Origin: Omphiscola glabra
Lineage: Eukaryota > Mollusca > Gastropoda > Lymnaeidae
NCBI GenBank assembly: GCA_964017045.1
Contig: OZ024806.1
Coordinates: 9,010,488-9,074,487 of the forward strand
Direction of reading: 5' to 3'
Length of the DNA: 64,000 nt
A model generated the notes under the pieces. It was given only the letters and a program-made list of their open reading frames with translations, did not search any database and was not told the origin of the DNA. The translations under genes were made by a program, and so were the position numbers. How positions within the stretch are numbered: position 1 is the stretch's first letter; every line of letters begins with the position of its first letter. Below are positions 1-12,582 of the stretch, in pieces.

Positions 1-540
1 TCTTAAACCACCTTCAACAAATGGCATGCATTAGTAAAGGTAAAGAAAGCAAAATTGTGAAATTGAGAAGGTGTCGGTGCGGAAAGTTGGGACGAAACGG
101 TTGCCTAGGAGGAGGCTTTCTCACGGGCCGCGTAGCTAAAATCATCGGCATGGGTTTTGACAGCCAGCCAAGCCTCATATCTATCAACGGCCATAAAGTA
201 ATCATGTTAGACACTGCTACCAAGTGCTACTCCCGTTGCGGTGGGGGTCAGTAGTCCGCCACGCCCCGAAGAGGCAAACCCCATTTGTGCGCGCCCCCTC
301 CCCCCCCCCCAAGTTTCCTCGGAGACGCTACCACGTTCGCAACACGGCTATGTATATATATGTACGTATCTAAAAGCATTGGATTTGAGAAGATTTCATA
401 TCCGACATAACAGAGGCTAAATCAGTTGTTCCCGTTTTTCAAGGGGAAGACGACGGAAATATCGTGTCCTATTTGGGGTTTCCCGACTTTTATGATGACT
501 AAAGTACTATATTGAAAAACAAAAGGCTGCGACTATTCGC

Positions 541-748
541 ACCCAGATACCAGAAGTGAGAGGTTGGGATTCAAAAACTATTTAAAACATTATTGTTGGG
601 TTTGTACGACAATATTTGCTATCAAATGAAAGATAGTTGAATTGACTATATATTTGTAAACTTACTTCTTCAGTTAAACTAAAATAAACTACCACAAATG
701 ACATCCGAATAGCATTGAGTCTAATGGGACCCGGGTGCGAATGGCGAC
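541..748 (+). repeat. dispersed repeat copy A (inverse of 52831-53037)
   Basis: About 205 bp here, ending in ACCCGGGTGCGAATGGCG, reappear as the reverse complement at 52831-53037, with the same order of internal blocks and clear but imperfect identity. I see no terminal inverted repeat and no coding content. The repeat class is unknown. Confidence 0.7.
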
Positions 749-777
749 AGGCACATTTTTAATTCTCACTACACCTG

Positions 778-1452
778 TACCTCGCTATACGGCCGCTCTT
801 TATACGGCATTTGGCTATTACGGCCTTTTTAAATTATGGCACTTTTTCGGTTTACGGCACACGATGTTTCATTATACGGCCAAAAGCTAACTGCAAAGAA
901 CCTATCAAATGCACTTTCATATTTTGAGCAGGGAATGAACATCCTTCTTCAAAATGATCCCGACGAAGAACGCAGCGATGAAAGTGTCTAGAGGAGTAAA
1001 TTCAGCAATAGCCTGTTACAAAACTCTTTTAAAAGAAACAGAAAGCAAGGCGAAGCAGACAACTTTGCACCAATATTTTCAACTGGGTCAATCCACAACA
1101 GCGGAAAGTGAGGATGGCAGATAATTTTTCGTGTTAATGTTCATCAGATTATAAAGTTTCTGAACATTTTATTTTATGTAGAAATATGTGCATATGATTT
1201 CTTTTGTTTTTTAATTTATATTTTTATTTTTTTAATTTCTATTTACTATTACAATGTTTTGTACTTGTTTTTTTTATAGGAAATGAAAAGAATAAAATGA
1301 TTTATGAACTAACGACTATTTTATTTTATACAAAAATTGGAACAGATACAATTAAATTTGTATGGGTTTAAATCAAAATTATTGATTCATTATACGGCTT
1401 TTCGCTTTACGGCCAACTTTTCCGGAACGTATCTAGGCCGTAAAGCGAGGTA
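778..1452 (+). mobile_element. degenerate Tigger/pogo-like DNA transposon
   Basis: The segment is bounded by inverted ends: the left end reads TACCTCGCTATACGGCC and the right end is its near reverse complement, GGCCGTAAAGCGAGGTA. TA dinucleotides lie at both edges, as expected for the Tc1/mariner/pogo target site. Between the ends, roughly 985-1122 translates in one frame into a lysine-rich tail containing ACYKTLLKE, KQTTLHQYF and a stop. This resembles the C-terminal tail of Tigger transposases (TLxxFF motif). Upstream coding is broken by stops and only the 3' end remains, so it is a non-autonomous remnant. The assignment rests on remembered family features. Confidence 0.65.
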
Positions 1453-1545
1453 TGGGTGTATCACATTTTTTGTGTGTGCATACATGTTGTTTAATATTTA
1501 ACGTGTGCTTTAAATATTTTTGTTATAAATTTCGCCATTCGCAAC

Positions 1546-1898
1546 CTGGTCGAATACCTAAGGACGTGCTGTACAGCGAGCTGGCGACAGGGAAGAGTTC
1601 AGTTGGACGGCCTCGTCTCAGATACTTAGACATATGCAAAAGAGACATGAAGGAGGCCAACATCAACATCTCAAATTGGGAGGACCTGGCGGAGAACCGA
1701 TCCCCATGGCGGGGTATCGTGAAGGCAGGATCACTACGTGCCGAGGAGCTCTACAGGGCGGAAGCAGCTGCAAAGAGAGCGCAGAGAAAGGCCAGAAAAC
1801 ACTGCTCCACCGCATTCGTGTGTGGGACATGCAAAAGAGACTGCCACTCGAGGATCGGTCTCACTAGCCACACCAAGAGCTGCAATCAGACAAGATAA
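1546..1898 (+). mobile_element. LINE fragment: C-terminal tail of a non-LTR reverse transcriptase
   Basis: An open frame encodes the tail found after the reverse transcriptase domain of many invertebrate LINE proteins. It contains the blocks RIPKDVLYSELATGKSSVGR, then CKRDMKEANI, SNWEDLAENRSPWR, an Ala/Arg-rich helix and a terminal Cys2-His-Cys-like knuckle (CGTCKRDC plus SHTKSC), followed by a natural stop at 1896-1898. The RT and endonuclease domains are absent, so this is a 5'-truncated copy. The frame is intact, suggesting a fairly young insertion. An AT-rich 3' flank follows. Confidence 0.8.
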
Positions 1899-2425
1899 TC
1901 TATCGTCTCTCGTAGACGGAAAGATGTCATACATACATATATACATATAAATATAACAAGTGTAAATAATTATAGAATAATTGTAAGACACAAGTTGCTT
2001 CTTTCGTTTAAAATAATAGTCCGTACTTTACACGAGACCACAGCCAGTGACTTGGTACTTGAGATTATTGGGAAGGGCTCAAAGTGTCCCCCCCCCCAAA
2101 ACCCCCCCCCCCCAACACACACACACGGAAATCATAGACTGTTTGTTAAGAGGACAATATTTTATCACTTGATTTTAAACACTAAAAAAAAATAAAAATT
2201 TATATTTGTTGGTTTCATTATACATTGGAAATTGAAATAACATTTCCCTTTTAAATGTTCAATAATTTTACAATAAAAACTTTTAAACAGTTCGGAGCAT
2301 TGATTACCTTAATATTAATATTTGTGTTTAATTTTAAGCACTAGCTTCTGTTCGTGTCGCTGTTTAAAAAGTCACAACATTTTAAGAATTCGTTGCAGAT
2401 CAAAAGGTCGTTTCTTATCGTGTTC

Positions 2426-2600
2426 CAGCGGCGTAGCTAGGATTATGGCTTAGCCGGGACGGGTAAAGATTTTTTTCCACCTTCCCCCATTTCCATGGAG
2501 AAAATAATCTCTGGTGCCCAAAATGCCACCCATTCGGTATAAAGAAAAGAAGTGCCACTGGGGTGGCCCGTCGTCCCCACCCCCCCTTGCTACGCCACTG
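2426..2600. mobile_element. MITE with CAGYGGCGTAGC ends
   Basis: The left end is CAGCGGCGTAGCTAG and the right end GCTACGCCACTG, forming short terminal inverted repeats shared with elements at 22622, 48443 and 62807. It has a C-rich interior and no coding content. No convincing 8-bp target duplication is visible here, so boundaries come from the ends alone. Confidence 0.55.
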
Positions 2601-2689
2601 TTTTGCTGGCACTAAACTAGTTTCTTTCCGTGTGGTGTTTGATAAGAATTCTATTTATACTTGTCGATATTATTTTTTTTTTAATTATT

Positions 2690-2960
2690 GTCTGTTTGTC
2701 ATTCGTAAAGATTGTGTGAGTGTGGCGGTGTGTGTTGGAGTTGGGAGTGTAATTGTGGAGGGACTGCGTCTTGTATTGTGTGTGTGGGTGTGTGTTTGGG
2801 TGAGTAAGTGTTTGGGAGTGTAATGTATGCGGCAGTGTGTGTTATCGGGGAGAGTGTGTGTGTGTGGGGGGACTGTGTGATTTATTGTGCGTGTGTGTGT
2901 GTTTGGGAGCGTGTGGGGGGGAATAATGTGTGTGTGGTAAGGACCTTTTATATTTGATGA
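2690..2960. repeat. GT-rich low-complexity tract
   Basis: This is an irregular tract of TGTGTG, GTGGGG and GGGAGTGTG words. Open frames through it on both strands are compositional artefacts. Confidence 0.7.
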
Positions 2961-3715
2961 CTCTCCCAAACACACAGTAGATTGCCATTTTGAACAGTGA
3001 CATTAAACAAAAAATTATTTTACAAGAGACGCCCTCAATCTTGTGGAGCGGAAACTTATGCTGCACAATGGGTTTCACCCCATACGTCTTAGAGTAGGAG
3101 ACAGATATGCAATTGATCCTCAAAAATAGGAACAACCGTCGTAAGTGATCACCGGGAACGCCCACTCTTACTTGTATTTTTAACAAAAAAGGGGGGGGGG
3201 CTGTTTCTACCAGTCCTTATCTGGTAACAAGCAGCTATTATTATTTATATGTATCATTCGGTTTATTTACTCGAGTTTCGTCCCAGCTTTCCGTCCCGAA
3301 AGACTCCTTGAGCGGTGGGGGTGGGTAAAGCCACACCATTTTCCCCCCGGAGTGGAAGCAAACCCGCCCAAACCCTCTGGGAGAGTCGGCTGCGAACGTT
3401 TTAAACGCAGCGTTTTCGGCTGACCGGGCGTCACCCAGGCTGGGGGTGGGGAGACCCGGAGTCGGCCCGTGTGGGGGTGTGTCGGGGAGCATTAAGAGCT
3501 CACAATGTGACGTATTTAGTTTCTCGAGTTAAAAAAAATAAGACGTGACAAGATGGGCGTAAAAGTAGGTGAACCGACTTACATTATGTATGTGTACACA
3601 GCCAGGTCAAAGTTGATCAATTACATTACGAAATACTGAACGCTCTAACAATGCGCCTTCAACAACCACAGAAACAAATTTTTATAACATATAACTTCCC
3701 ATTGTAATAAATAAC

Positions 3716-3901
3716 CCCTGGCGTAGGAAGGGTAGGGCGTAAAGGACGATTACGCCACGGGGGGGGGGAGGAGGGGGTCTAAAAATATTGAGGGTCGACA
3801 TTTTTTGCCAAATTCAGAGTTTTTTGTTGGTTGTGTGTGGCCGGGGGGGGGGGGGATTTTTTGGCCGGTCCTGGGTGGCACTTACCCCAGATACGCCACT
3901 G
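3716..3901. mobile_element. MITE-like segment with GGCGTA/TACGCC ends
   Basis: The segment starts with CCTGGCGTAGGA and ends with GATACGCCACTG, resembling the other GGCGTA-ended MITEs. It has G-runs inside and no clear target duplication. Low confidence. Confidence 0.35.
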
Positions 3902-4205
3902 TAACTAACGTTGTGCTGGGAATAAGAATTATGCGAGCATTATTTTTAAACGGGGAAATAAATGGAAATGGGTGCAAAGTCCAAACGTCAATATACACAT
4001 TCTGATCGATGTCTTTAACAGGGCTGTCAGAATAACAATAAAAAATACGTAACTCCCAACAAATATCTATCAACTAAAAATTTATTAACCGAAATTCAAT
4101 CTACTGACAAATAAATCCAATAACAATTAACTAACAGCTCATTAGCATTATGTTGTCGATCGTCCGTCAAGGTTAACTAGGACCATCAAGTCATCCGGTT
4201 AAAAA

Positions 4206-4380
4206 TTAGCCGTCGCCTCAGGACTTGGGATATTGGGTGTTGGATGACTGATGACCCGCGCGGACGGCTTTTTTTAAAGTGAGGAAGGGCTGCGCAGCGT
4301 CGACCTCACGCTCTCGTCCGGACCCACCGTGTCCAGTGGCAAGACTAAGTCAAGACGTCCTGGGATGGGGGCGGATGTCA
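4206..4380 (-). repeat. SINE-like dispersed repeat, partial copy
   Basis: The blocks TTAAAGTGAGGAAGGG, CTCACGCTCTCGTCC and CAAGACTAAGTCAAGACG match, in reverse orientation, blocks of the repeat at 40758-41230, and match the copy at 22535-22885 directly. No head region is visible, so the copy is truncated. Confidence 0.55.
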
Positions 4381-5084
4381 ACTCTATTAACTATCAATGA
4401 ACAAAACAATCAATCAGCTGAAAAATCAACTAACAATTAACAGTAGACAAATTATCAACTTGCCATCAACCAACAAATCTTCATCTAAGAATTAATAATC
4501 GAAATATTTAAGACTAACAGTTGTCGCTCATGTCACCCACAGGCATGTGCTGCAAATGCTCAAAATGAGCGTTTTACACAGTCCGACATTTAATTTGTAA
4601 AAAAAATAAGGGAGTTAATGTCGTATTTAAGCAGCAGGTTAAATAGACGTTTCTGTCTCCCTTGTAAGTGTAACGCAATCTTCAGCTGCTTGGCTTGACT
4701 GCGTGGTCGTTACACAGCTAGGAGGAAATAATTATAAAGTCACATTACCCAGGCGAAACATGCTCCCCCTTATTTCAAACATACACCGTACATAGATTCT
4801 CCAAAGATAAATATTTGTTTGCGGCTATATTAGAGTTGGCCAGCCCGGAATCCGCATGCTGCTTGCAATCTTAAGCACAGCGCTACGCTGGATGCATTCT
4901 CGTTCTTAATTCCATGCCCCGCATTGTTTCTCATTCTTGGGTCCATGGCTTGTCATGTAAAAGTTCTGGTGTGGATGAGGTAAATACGCATTAGTTTTTG
5001 TTTTGTCTCTATACATCGGTTCTTTATTACATATATGTATTTTATGTTATTGTCACGATTATGTCTCTTTTTCTAATATTTTTA

Positions 5085-5155
5085 TGTACAGCGCGGTGAG
5101 CCTAGCCCTAGGCTGGGGTACCGCGCTATATAAGAAAACAAATAATAATAATAAA
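5085..5155 (+). repeat. retroelement 3' tail with hairpin and AAT tail, copy 1
   Basis: ATGTACAGCGCGGTGAGCC is followed by a self-complementary AGCCTAGCCCTAGGCT-type stem, then TACCGCGCTATA and an (AAT)n tail. The same module occurs at 8446-8520. A conserved 3' hairpin plus a microsatellite tail is typical of LINE or SINE 3' ends. No body is recognisable upstream. Confidence 0.65.
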
Positions 5156-5766
5156 CGCGCATAAGAAATGTATGTATAAATATATACAAATAGATATATG
5201 CATTAATTATATAAATAGCCAGTGCAGTTTTGTGGCGATACACACCAAAAAACCGACGACCAGATCGCCTTCTTCAAGCCCATTAATTTTACAGACGAAA
5301 ATTTAATCTTTAAAAATAGGTACACTTTTTTTTTCCATTTCAGGAAAATACAGGGGCGTGAACAAATAGTGGTTAAGATTTTCTTTCATGTACAAGGAAG
5401 AATTTTTTTTTCCAATTTTGCCCTACTTTTACAGTTTAGGGCAGTGGAAGTTTTTATGAGATGAACAAACATTTCTTAAATAAACAAGACTGTTACATCG
5501 GGGCAAATTGGCTAAAGGATTCTTCTTCAAATATACGAATGATGTCTTGAGCGATTTTTCGATAATATTGTTCAGGAGCGATACCAATATATCAAAATCT
5601 GATAATTAACCTCCACACCAAAACTCGCACCCAGTAAACAAATCATATTTCATTCATCATCCCCCTGAAAAAAAAAGAGTTTTTTTTTAAAAAATATTAT
5701 TTTAGGGGTTTGGGTGGGAGGGGAGGGGAGGGAGTGGGGGGGGGCTGAAAATTTGAAGAAGAACAA

Positions 5767-5977
5767 AAGTGTGTTGTCATAAAAGGCTATGTGCCAAGTT
5801 TCAGTTCGATGGTGTGACGGGAACACACGAAACAAAAAGTGTGTTGTCATAAAAGGCTATGTGCCAAGTTTCAGTTCGATGGTGTGACGGGAACACACGA
5901 AAAAAAAAGTATGTTGTCATAAAAGGCTATGTGCCAAGTTTCAGTTCGATGGTGTGACGGGAACACACGAAAAAAAA
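5767..5977. repeat. 70-bp tandem repeat, 3 copies
   Basis: Three almost identical units begin near 5767, 5837 and 5907, each containing CCAAGTTTCAGTTCGATGG and ending GACGGGAACACACGAAA. Related words occur singly at 19735-19860 and 53520-53600, so the unit may have been amplified from a dispersed repeat. Confidence 0.9.
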
Positions 5978-6491
5978 GCGAAGTTAATAGAAAGGATTAA
6001 AAAGAATAATAATATTTCATTTGGGGATCAGCTGATTGATGTCACACCTGTAAGATTAGGATTGTTTTTTTCCCTCTGCGACAAGAGACCTTATCGAAAG
6101 TTAAATACCAGGAGTCTCGAATAAAAATCATTAGGGCGTTTAGCCATAATGTTCATATACTCCGATAAAAATGAATTAAGAAGATTCGATAGCATCATCT
6201 CGGCAGTCAAATTTTTTTTTTTTTTTTTTTTTTACTGTCTTTGCACGCAAACGCTCAACGCAGATTACGCATGATAATAATAAAAATTAAAGTTATGCGG
6301 GTTTTTTTTATATATATATACGAGGTACGGTTCGGATAACGGGAGTTTTTGATAATCAACGTTTGGATAATCCATGCTCTATTGTAATTTTTTTTTTAAC
6401 CTTCCTCCTTGCAAGAGAACCTTTTTTTTTTTTTTTTTTTTTTACTATCTTTTGATTTGTGTCCCCTTGTTAACCCTTGAACTGTCATCTA

Positions 6492-6972
6492 GTCACTTAT
6501 AGGGACTCTTATCCTGTCGTCTAGTGACTTTACAGGGGCTCTCATCCTTTCGTCTAGAAACTTTACAAGGGCTCTAATCCTATCGTCTAGTGACTTTACA
6601 GGAGCTCTCATCCTGTCTTCTAGTGACTTTACAGGGACTCTCATCCTGTTGTATAGTGACTTTACATGGACTCTCATCTTGTCGTATAGTGAATTTACAG
6701 GGACTCTCATCCTGTCGTATAGTGACTTTACAGGGAATCTCATCCTGTCGAATATTTAATTTACAGGGACTCTCATCCTATCGTGTAGTGACTTTACAGG
6801 GAATCTCATCCTGTCGTATAATGAATTTACAAGGTCTCTCATCCTGTTGTATAGTGAATTTACAGGGACTCTCATCTTGTCATCTGGTGACTTTACAGGG
6901 ACTCCCATCCTGTCTTCTAGTGACTTTACAGGGACTCTCATCCTGTCGTCTAGTGACTTTACAGGTACCCTC
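6492..6972. repeat. 33-bp minisatellite, about 14.5 copies
   Basis: Tandem units contain GTGACTTTACAGGGACTC and CATCCTGTCGTCTA. Because 33 is a multiple of three, long open frames run on both strands. Their products are pure repeats and I do not call them genes. Confidence 0.92.
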
Positions 6973-7499
6973 AGCACGCCGTCATTTAACTCAAAACAAA
7001 TCTCATCTTTTTTGGGGGCTATGCTAACCCCATGTCATTGCATTCACAAAGATAATTTACTATTGGGGAAAACGTTCAACTCGCTGCCTCTGTTAACGGT
7101 ATATTCTCCATCAATTTTCTATCTCCCGATTTGACATAACCAGAAACCTGACACCGAGAGTGAAACCACAAAGAAGGTCACGTAGCTCGATAACAGCGGA
7201 TTGTTTCTAATACATAGATGAAATGATTTATATCCCCCATAATGGTTTGTTTGTTTGTATGTTTGTTTGCTTCTTGTTTGTTTTTATTTTTTGTGTTTGT
7301 TTGTTTTGGTGGGTTTATTTTCGAATAAGCCACGAGCTGTGGGATCACGTAGGTAAGCTGTTTGTGGGATCACGTAGGTAAGCTAATGTAAAGTAACACA
7401 ACGTAATGTTTAGGAGACGCCACTGATAACTGACCGCTACATGACGTCATACAAGTGAAGCCCACCATACAACATCCTTCCCCTTTTCCATCTTTCTTT

Positions 7500-7635
7500 T
7501 TTAAATTCCCTCTCTATCTCTCCCTCTCTCTCTCCCTCTCTATCTCTCCCTCTCTCTCCCTCTCTCGCTCTCTCTCTCTTCCTCTCTCCCTTTCGCTCTC
7601 TCTCTCTTCCTCTCTCCCTCTCTCTCTCTCTTTTA
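7500..7635. repeat. CT-rich microsatellite
   Basis: A run of TCTC and CCCTCTCTCT words. Confidence 0.9.
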
Positions 7636-8445
7636 TCTTTCTGTATCTACATATATGACATCATTCCGTCTTAGCGAGACGATGGGAGTTGCTATTCACA
7701 CTTCATCAACGGCTTACCAGGCCGGTCCTGGAATAGCGGCCCGGGCTGCACTTCTTGCAGGAGAACCTTGAGCTATGGTTCAATTTGGCTTTCCGTAACG
7801 CCCCCTCCCCCCCCCTTCCCCCCCCCCCCCAAGGGCTTTGTTTGCGAAGCATGGAGGCGTAGCCTTTCCTCTATTGACTTTCCTTGCTTAAAAAGAAGAC
7901 AAAAAGCTCTGCTTACCCACAAAGTGTCGTCATCAGTAACGCTACTTATCCTGGGAGTGGTTGTTGTTTTTGTTGGTGTTATATTTGGGTTGTTGTTTTT
8001 TTTTTGTGTTGATATTTCAGTCCTAATTCAAATTTGCGTGTCAGCCATCTTGCTGCTAACCGGAAGATACAAACATAGTTCATCGAAAATTCGTACAATG
8101 AAAATTATAATCTCCATGCCTACATTGCAACAATGAATATTGGGAAATTCCGAATTTCTTTTCATTAATCCGCTCAGCAAATACCTTATCAACATTAGCG
8201 ATGCATGCAAAGCGAAAAAAGGCCATAATGTAGTGGGGGGGGGGGGTAGGGTATTGGGGGCGAGGGGTTGTTGGGGGCGGGGGTTGGGGTATCTAGTCAT
8301 ACTCATTTTAACATGTTTAACATTTAAATAGTTATGGAATGGGTTGGAGTCAATATACATTTGTTTCGTTTTTTATACAATTGTTTTTATTTTCATTAAT
8401 GTATGTTTTTTTTTTTAAGTTCATGATTATGTTTGTTAATTTTAT

Positions 8446-8520
8446 GTACAGCGTGGTGAGCCCAGCCCTAGGCTGGGGTACCGCGCTATAGAAAACCTCT
8501 AATAATAATAGTAATAATTT
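8446..8520 (+). repeat. retroelement 3' tail with hairpin and AAT tail, copy 2
   Basis: Same module as 5085-5155: ATGTACAGCGTGGTGAGCCC, the AGCCCTAGGCT stem, TACCGCGCTATA, then an imperfect AAT tail. Confidence 0.65.
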
Positions 8521-9283
8521 TTAATATAATGGGCCAGTGGGACTGCAATTTTAGGAGCCTTGGCGTAATGTGCATCTTTACGACCTGTGGGGGTAGCTGC
8601 GACATTTACACTTAGAGATAAGAGCATCCTATCATTTAAAACGTAACTGTGTTCTTGTGTCAGGAGATTTAGTTGATGATTTTACTTTCATTGGCTACAT
8701 TTGTAACAGGGCCGTCTTCTTAACGTGCTGTTCGAGGATAAGTGTGGCGTGAGACTTTTTTATTTATCTTCTTCGTGTAAGTAGTACAATGGGTTTTAAA
8801 GTCGCAAAGATATTATCTTAATTTAACTGGGATGATAGGGGTGGACAGAGGGGTAGAGAGGGTGTGAAATGGAGGAGTAAATGGGATGAGTAGGAGGAGA
8901 GAGAAGAGATGAAAGAGGGAAAGAGAGAGAGGAGTGGACAGAGGCAAGGAGAGAGGGGAGGAGAGCGAAAAGTGAGGAGCATTAAGGATAGATGAGAGTT
9001 TGGACTGATCAGGTCATCAGAAATGTTAGTAGATCACTGAACGTTAAACAAATATGTGTTTTAAATGTGAGGCTGGCCTGCTGTGAATTAAATCATCGTC
9101 AGTACTAGATCATGAGACTATTACATTTATTTGTCAAAACGTACCGGTATGTGAATGACAGAACACTGTTCTAGTCATTTATTTTGTACGTAACTATTTG
9201 CTCCCCAATTGATAATCTTGTAATAGATTGGAAGAAAGATGTGGGACCGACCAGTATAGATCAGGGGGGAGATAATAGCTTCA

Positions 9284-9607
9284 ACATGACCAGACATTGT
9301 GTGGGTGGAACATGACCAGACAGTATGTGGGTGCAACATGACCAGACAGTGTGTGGGTGGAACATGACCAGACAGTGTGTTGGTGGAACATGACCAGACA
9401 GTGTGTGGGTGCAACATGACCTGACATTGTGTGGGTGCAACATGACCAGACAGTGTGTGGGGGCAACATGGCCAGACAGTGTGTGGGTGCAACGTGACCA
9501 GACAGTGTGTGGGTGCAACGTGACCAGACAGTGTGTGGGTGGAACATGACCAGACAGTGTGTGGGTGGAACATGACCAGACAGTGTGTGGGTGCAACGTG
9601 ACCAGAC
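9284..9607. repeat. 26-bp minisatellite, about 12 copies
   Basis: Units contain ACATGACCAGACAGTGTG followed by GGTGGA or GGTGCA, with few substitutions. The open frames read across it are repeat products. Confidence 0.92.
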
Positions 9608-10928
9608 TTAAAAATAATAATTTTAGTTGGGTCATAAAGCATAAGTATCACAATTACCGGGACTCGGGAGGGGGGGCGAACAAAAAAAAAGGTTTGGGAG
9701 ACGCTGCTCCATGTCATTCCCATCATCGCGTCAAATTCAAAGATCCCTCTCCGACTGTTCGGTGCTGTAAGTGAAACACCTTTATAATTGTCCCCAACTG
9801 CCTGCCTGGTGGCAGCTCGTTTGTTAGCTGCTTGCAGGATAGTCGAGTGTTTTACGAACATCACTTAGGATCAGCTGGTGAATGTGTTCACACCCGTGTA
9901 ACCCCATACTTCGTCGCCGTGGTTAACACCCGCTTCATACAAATTAACAGTCATGGGAAGCAATTTTTTTACAGAAATGTTACTACATTAAAATCTATTT
10001 GTGCAACAGTAACGATTTATTTGTATACACGAGGCCATATAGGAGGCCTCGTCCGGGGGACCCGGGGGGTGGGGGGAGGGGGGCATACCTCATCATGACG
10101 TACACTTACATATCGAAATGCGAGCGATATCCGGGTTGCCATAACTTACATTCGAAGTGAGAGCCGACACATTGAATAGACCTATAGAAACTTTTGTTGG
10201 GTTTAGATCAGTAATCGAAGTGACAACTGTACCGCAAGGATCACCGTGAATGTTATACGCCAATAACAGGGGAGACGGGGGGGGGGGGGGGTGGGGAGAG
10301 AAGGAACAGCTGCTTCCTATCTGATTTAGGCTGGGGGTGGGGGTATTCAGTTTCTCCGGGGTAAAAAAAATTGATAGGGGTAAGAAAACTAAACGAATCT
10401 TATTTATGTATGAGTTTATTTCTTAGATTATTTTTCGGCAATGTGACAAAATCAAATGTTAAATAGAAGACAGTTTGTTCGCCGGGACTGGGTTGTGGGG
10501 GAAAATTTAACTTAAAAAGCATTTGGTTGGAAGAAGAACATTTTCACCCCGCAGTGGTCTAGCTACAGTTCAGAATCAGAATTTATATAACTAACATCCC
10601 CCCCCCCCACACACACACACCTTTAAAAATAATAGGCCTTCCAAAATGTATTTCTTGAACAATAACAGGATTGGGTAATATTTTTGGCTGTAAAATTGGC
10701 TGCACTGCATTCTGGGCGATTTTAGAAATATTAATTGGTTTGTTATCAATATTGTTATCGAATATTCAACAATGTTTTAGCGGTAAATATGTGTGTGTCA
10801 CTAATACTCATAGTGAACTCTCGAAACAAATAGCAATGATAACACCATGACCCACTGAATCGATCAAGTATCGGGGGGAGGGGGGGGGATTTGGCTTCCA
10901 GTACTCGGGGGGCACTAAAAGGACTTTC

Positions 10929-11570
10929 ATTATTCCACGCCATAACAGGAGCTTCAACATTATACGCTATTAAATAAGCTTGAACATTACACGCCATTAC
11001 AGAAGTTTCAACTTTACGCGCCATTACATGAGTTTCAACATTGCACGCTATTACAAGACTTTTAACATTACACGCTATTACAAGACTTTTAACATTACAC
11101 GCTATTACATGAGTTTCAACATTACACGCTATTACATGAGTTTCAACATTACATGCTATTACAAGACTTTTAACATTACACGCTATTACATGAGTTTCAA
11201 CATTACACGCTATTACAAGACTTTTAACAGTACACGCTATTACAAGACTTTTAACATTACACGCTATTACATGAGTTTCAACATTACACGCCATTACAAG
11301 ACTTTTAACATTACACGCTATTACAGTTACAGACAGTGCCGGCGCTAGACATTGTTAAGCTGGATGAAAATTGTCAATTGTAGCCCTCTGGAAAATTATG
11401 GGAAGAGTTCAGAAGAAAAAATTGGCGCCTGTGTGATGAGATGCATCGTACCCGTCTTGAGCCGGCCCTGGTTACAGAACTGCGAACATAACAAGCCGTA
11501 ACAGTTTTTTCAACGCTATACGACATAAATGGACTTTTAACCCTGCACGCTATTACAAGACTTTCACTGA
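10929..11570. repeat. 27-bp minisatellite with two alternating unit types, split by a MITE
   Basis: The array has about 15 units over 10929-11333. All share ACATTACACGCTATTACA, but units end either AGACTTTTA or TGAGTTTCA, giving a mixed higher-order pattern. Diverged units resume at about 11479-11570 beyond a MITE at 11334-11470. Open frames on both strands result from the multiple-of-three period. Confidence 0.9.
11334..11470. mobile_element. hAT-type MITE inserted into the 27-bp array
   Basis: The 137-bp element has ends CAGTGCCGGCGC and GAGCCGGCCCTG and is flanked by a perfect 8-bp duplication, GTTACAGA, at 11326-11333 and 11471-11478. The 8-bp duplication and CAG...CTG ends are hAT hallmarks. 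It interrupts the minisatellite, so it is younger than that array. Confidence 0.85.
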
Positions 11571-12322
11571 TAAAACTATTTTTTTTTAAACTTTATATTA
11601 AATAATCTTTCATCCCAGAATATAAGCGGACTCACAAATTAAATATGTCATGTTTAGGGACTTCGTAACGTTATAATACCGTTAGACTAAACCTCACAGT
11701 AGCGCAAATTTCTTGAAGTATCCCTTTAATCGTGTTCGACCAATCAGAGATCGTGATTCAGCGCAGAGCCGAAGAAACTGCAAAACGAAAATCTCTATTT
11801 TTTTTTTGCCAGTGCCGACTTCAGTCGACTTGTCTGGGGTTACAGTTCGCTACCAGGTTGTGAGGGTCAAGGTATTTGAAAGTCGGATTCATATTATATA
11901 GAACAGAATGCTATTATTGTGTTGAACAGTTTTACTGAGGGGATTGGCTCGCTGAAAATTAACAAAGTAGAAAGTCTGAAGAAGAAAATTGCTCTGTCTT
12001 TTGTTATATATTTCCTGCATTTGGCAAGAAGCGAAATGGGGTCTAGTTTCTGCAGTTATTTCCGGTAATAGTTACTGCGCCTCTTTGCTTCTTGCTCGGC
12101 TCTTTCACTGTATACTTTGTCAACATGCTTTTTGCTCATCTCTGTACATTTAAAAATTTGAATCCACACACATAAACACACGCACACGTGATATCAAGGG
12201 GGGGGGGGGGGGATATAAAAAACACTGGCGATCTACGACTTGCTTTTCCTAGTTCTTACAAACTTAAGTAAAATATGTAAAAAATAATAAAATATTATAA
12301 GTATTAACTTTCTCATGTTATG

Positions 12323-12582
12323 GACATTCTGGACTGAAGCACCAAATGACTTGATGCGACATTCTGGACTGAAGCACCAAAGGACTTGATGCGACATTCT
12401 GGACTGAAGCACCAAAGGACTTGATGCGACATTCTGGACTGAAGCACCAAAGGACTTGATGCGACATTCTGGACTGAAGCACCAAAGGACTTGATACGAC
12501 ATTCTGGACTCAAGCACCAAAGGACTTGATGCGAAATTCTGGACTGAAGCACCAAATGACTTGATGCGACATTCTGGACTGG
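12323..12582. repeat. 35-bp minisatellite, about 7.4 copies
   Basis: Near-identical units run from GACATTCTGGACTGAAGC to GGACTTGATGC. Confidence 0.92.

Noticed and set aside
21..254. Open frame on plus (77 codons) with an overlapping minus-strand frame at the left edge
   Set aside because: There is no recognisable domain, splice context or signal, and both strands are open over the same short stretch. It may be a transposon fragment but I cannot support a gene.
9175..9864. Minus-strand frame of 229 codons rich in HPHTVWS-like repeats
   Set aside because: It is a translation of the 26-bp minisatellite with non-repeat flanks lacking any domain.
10755..11348. Repeat-rich frames on both strands
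   Set aside because: They follow the 27-bp array only; there is no independent coding evidence.
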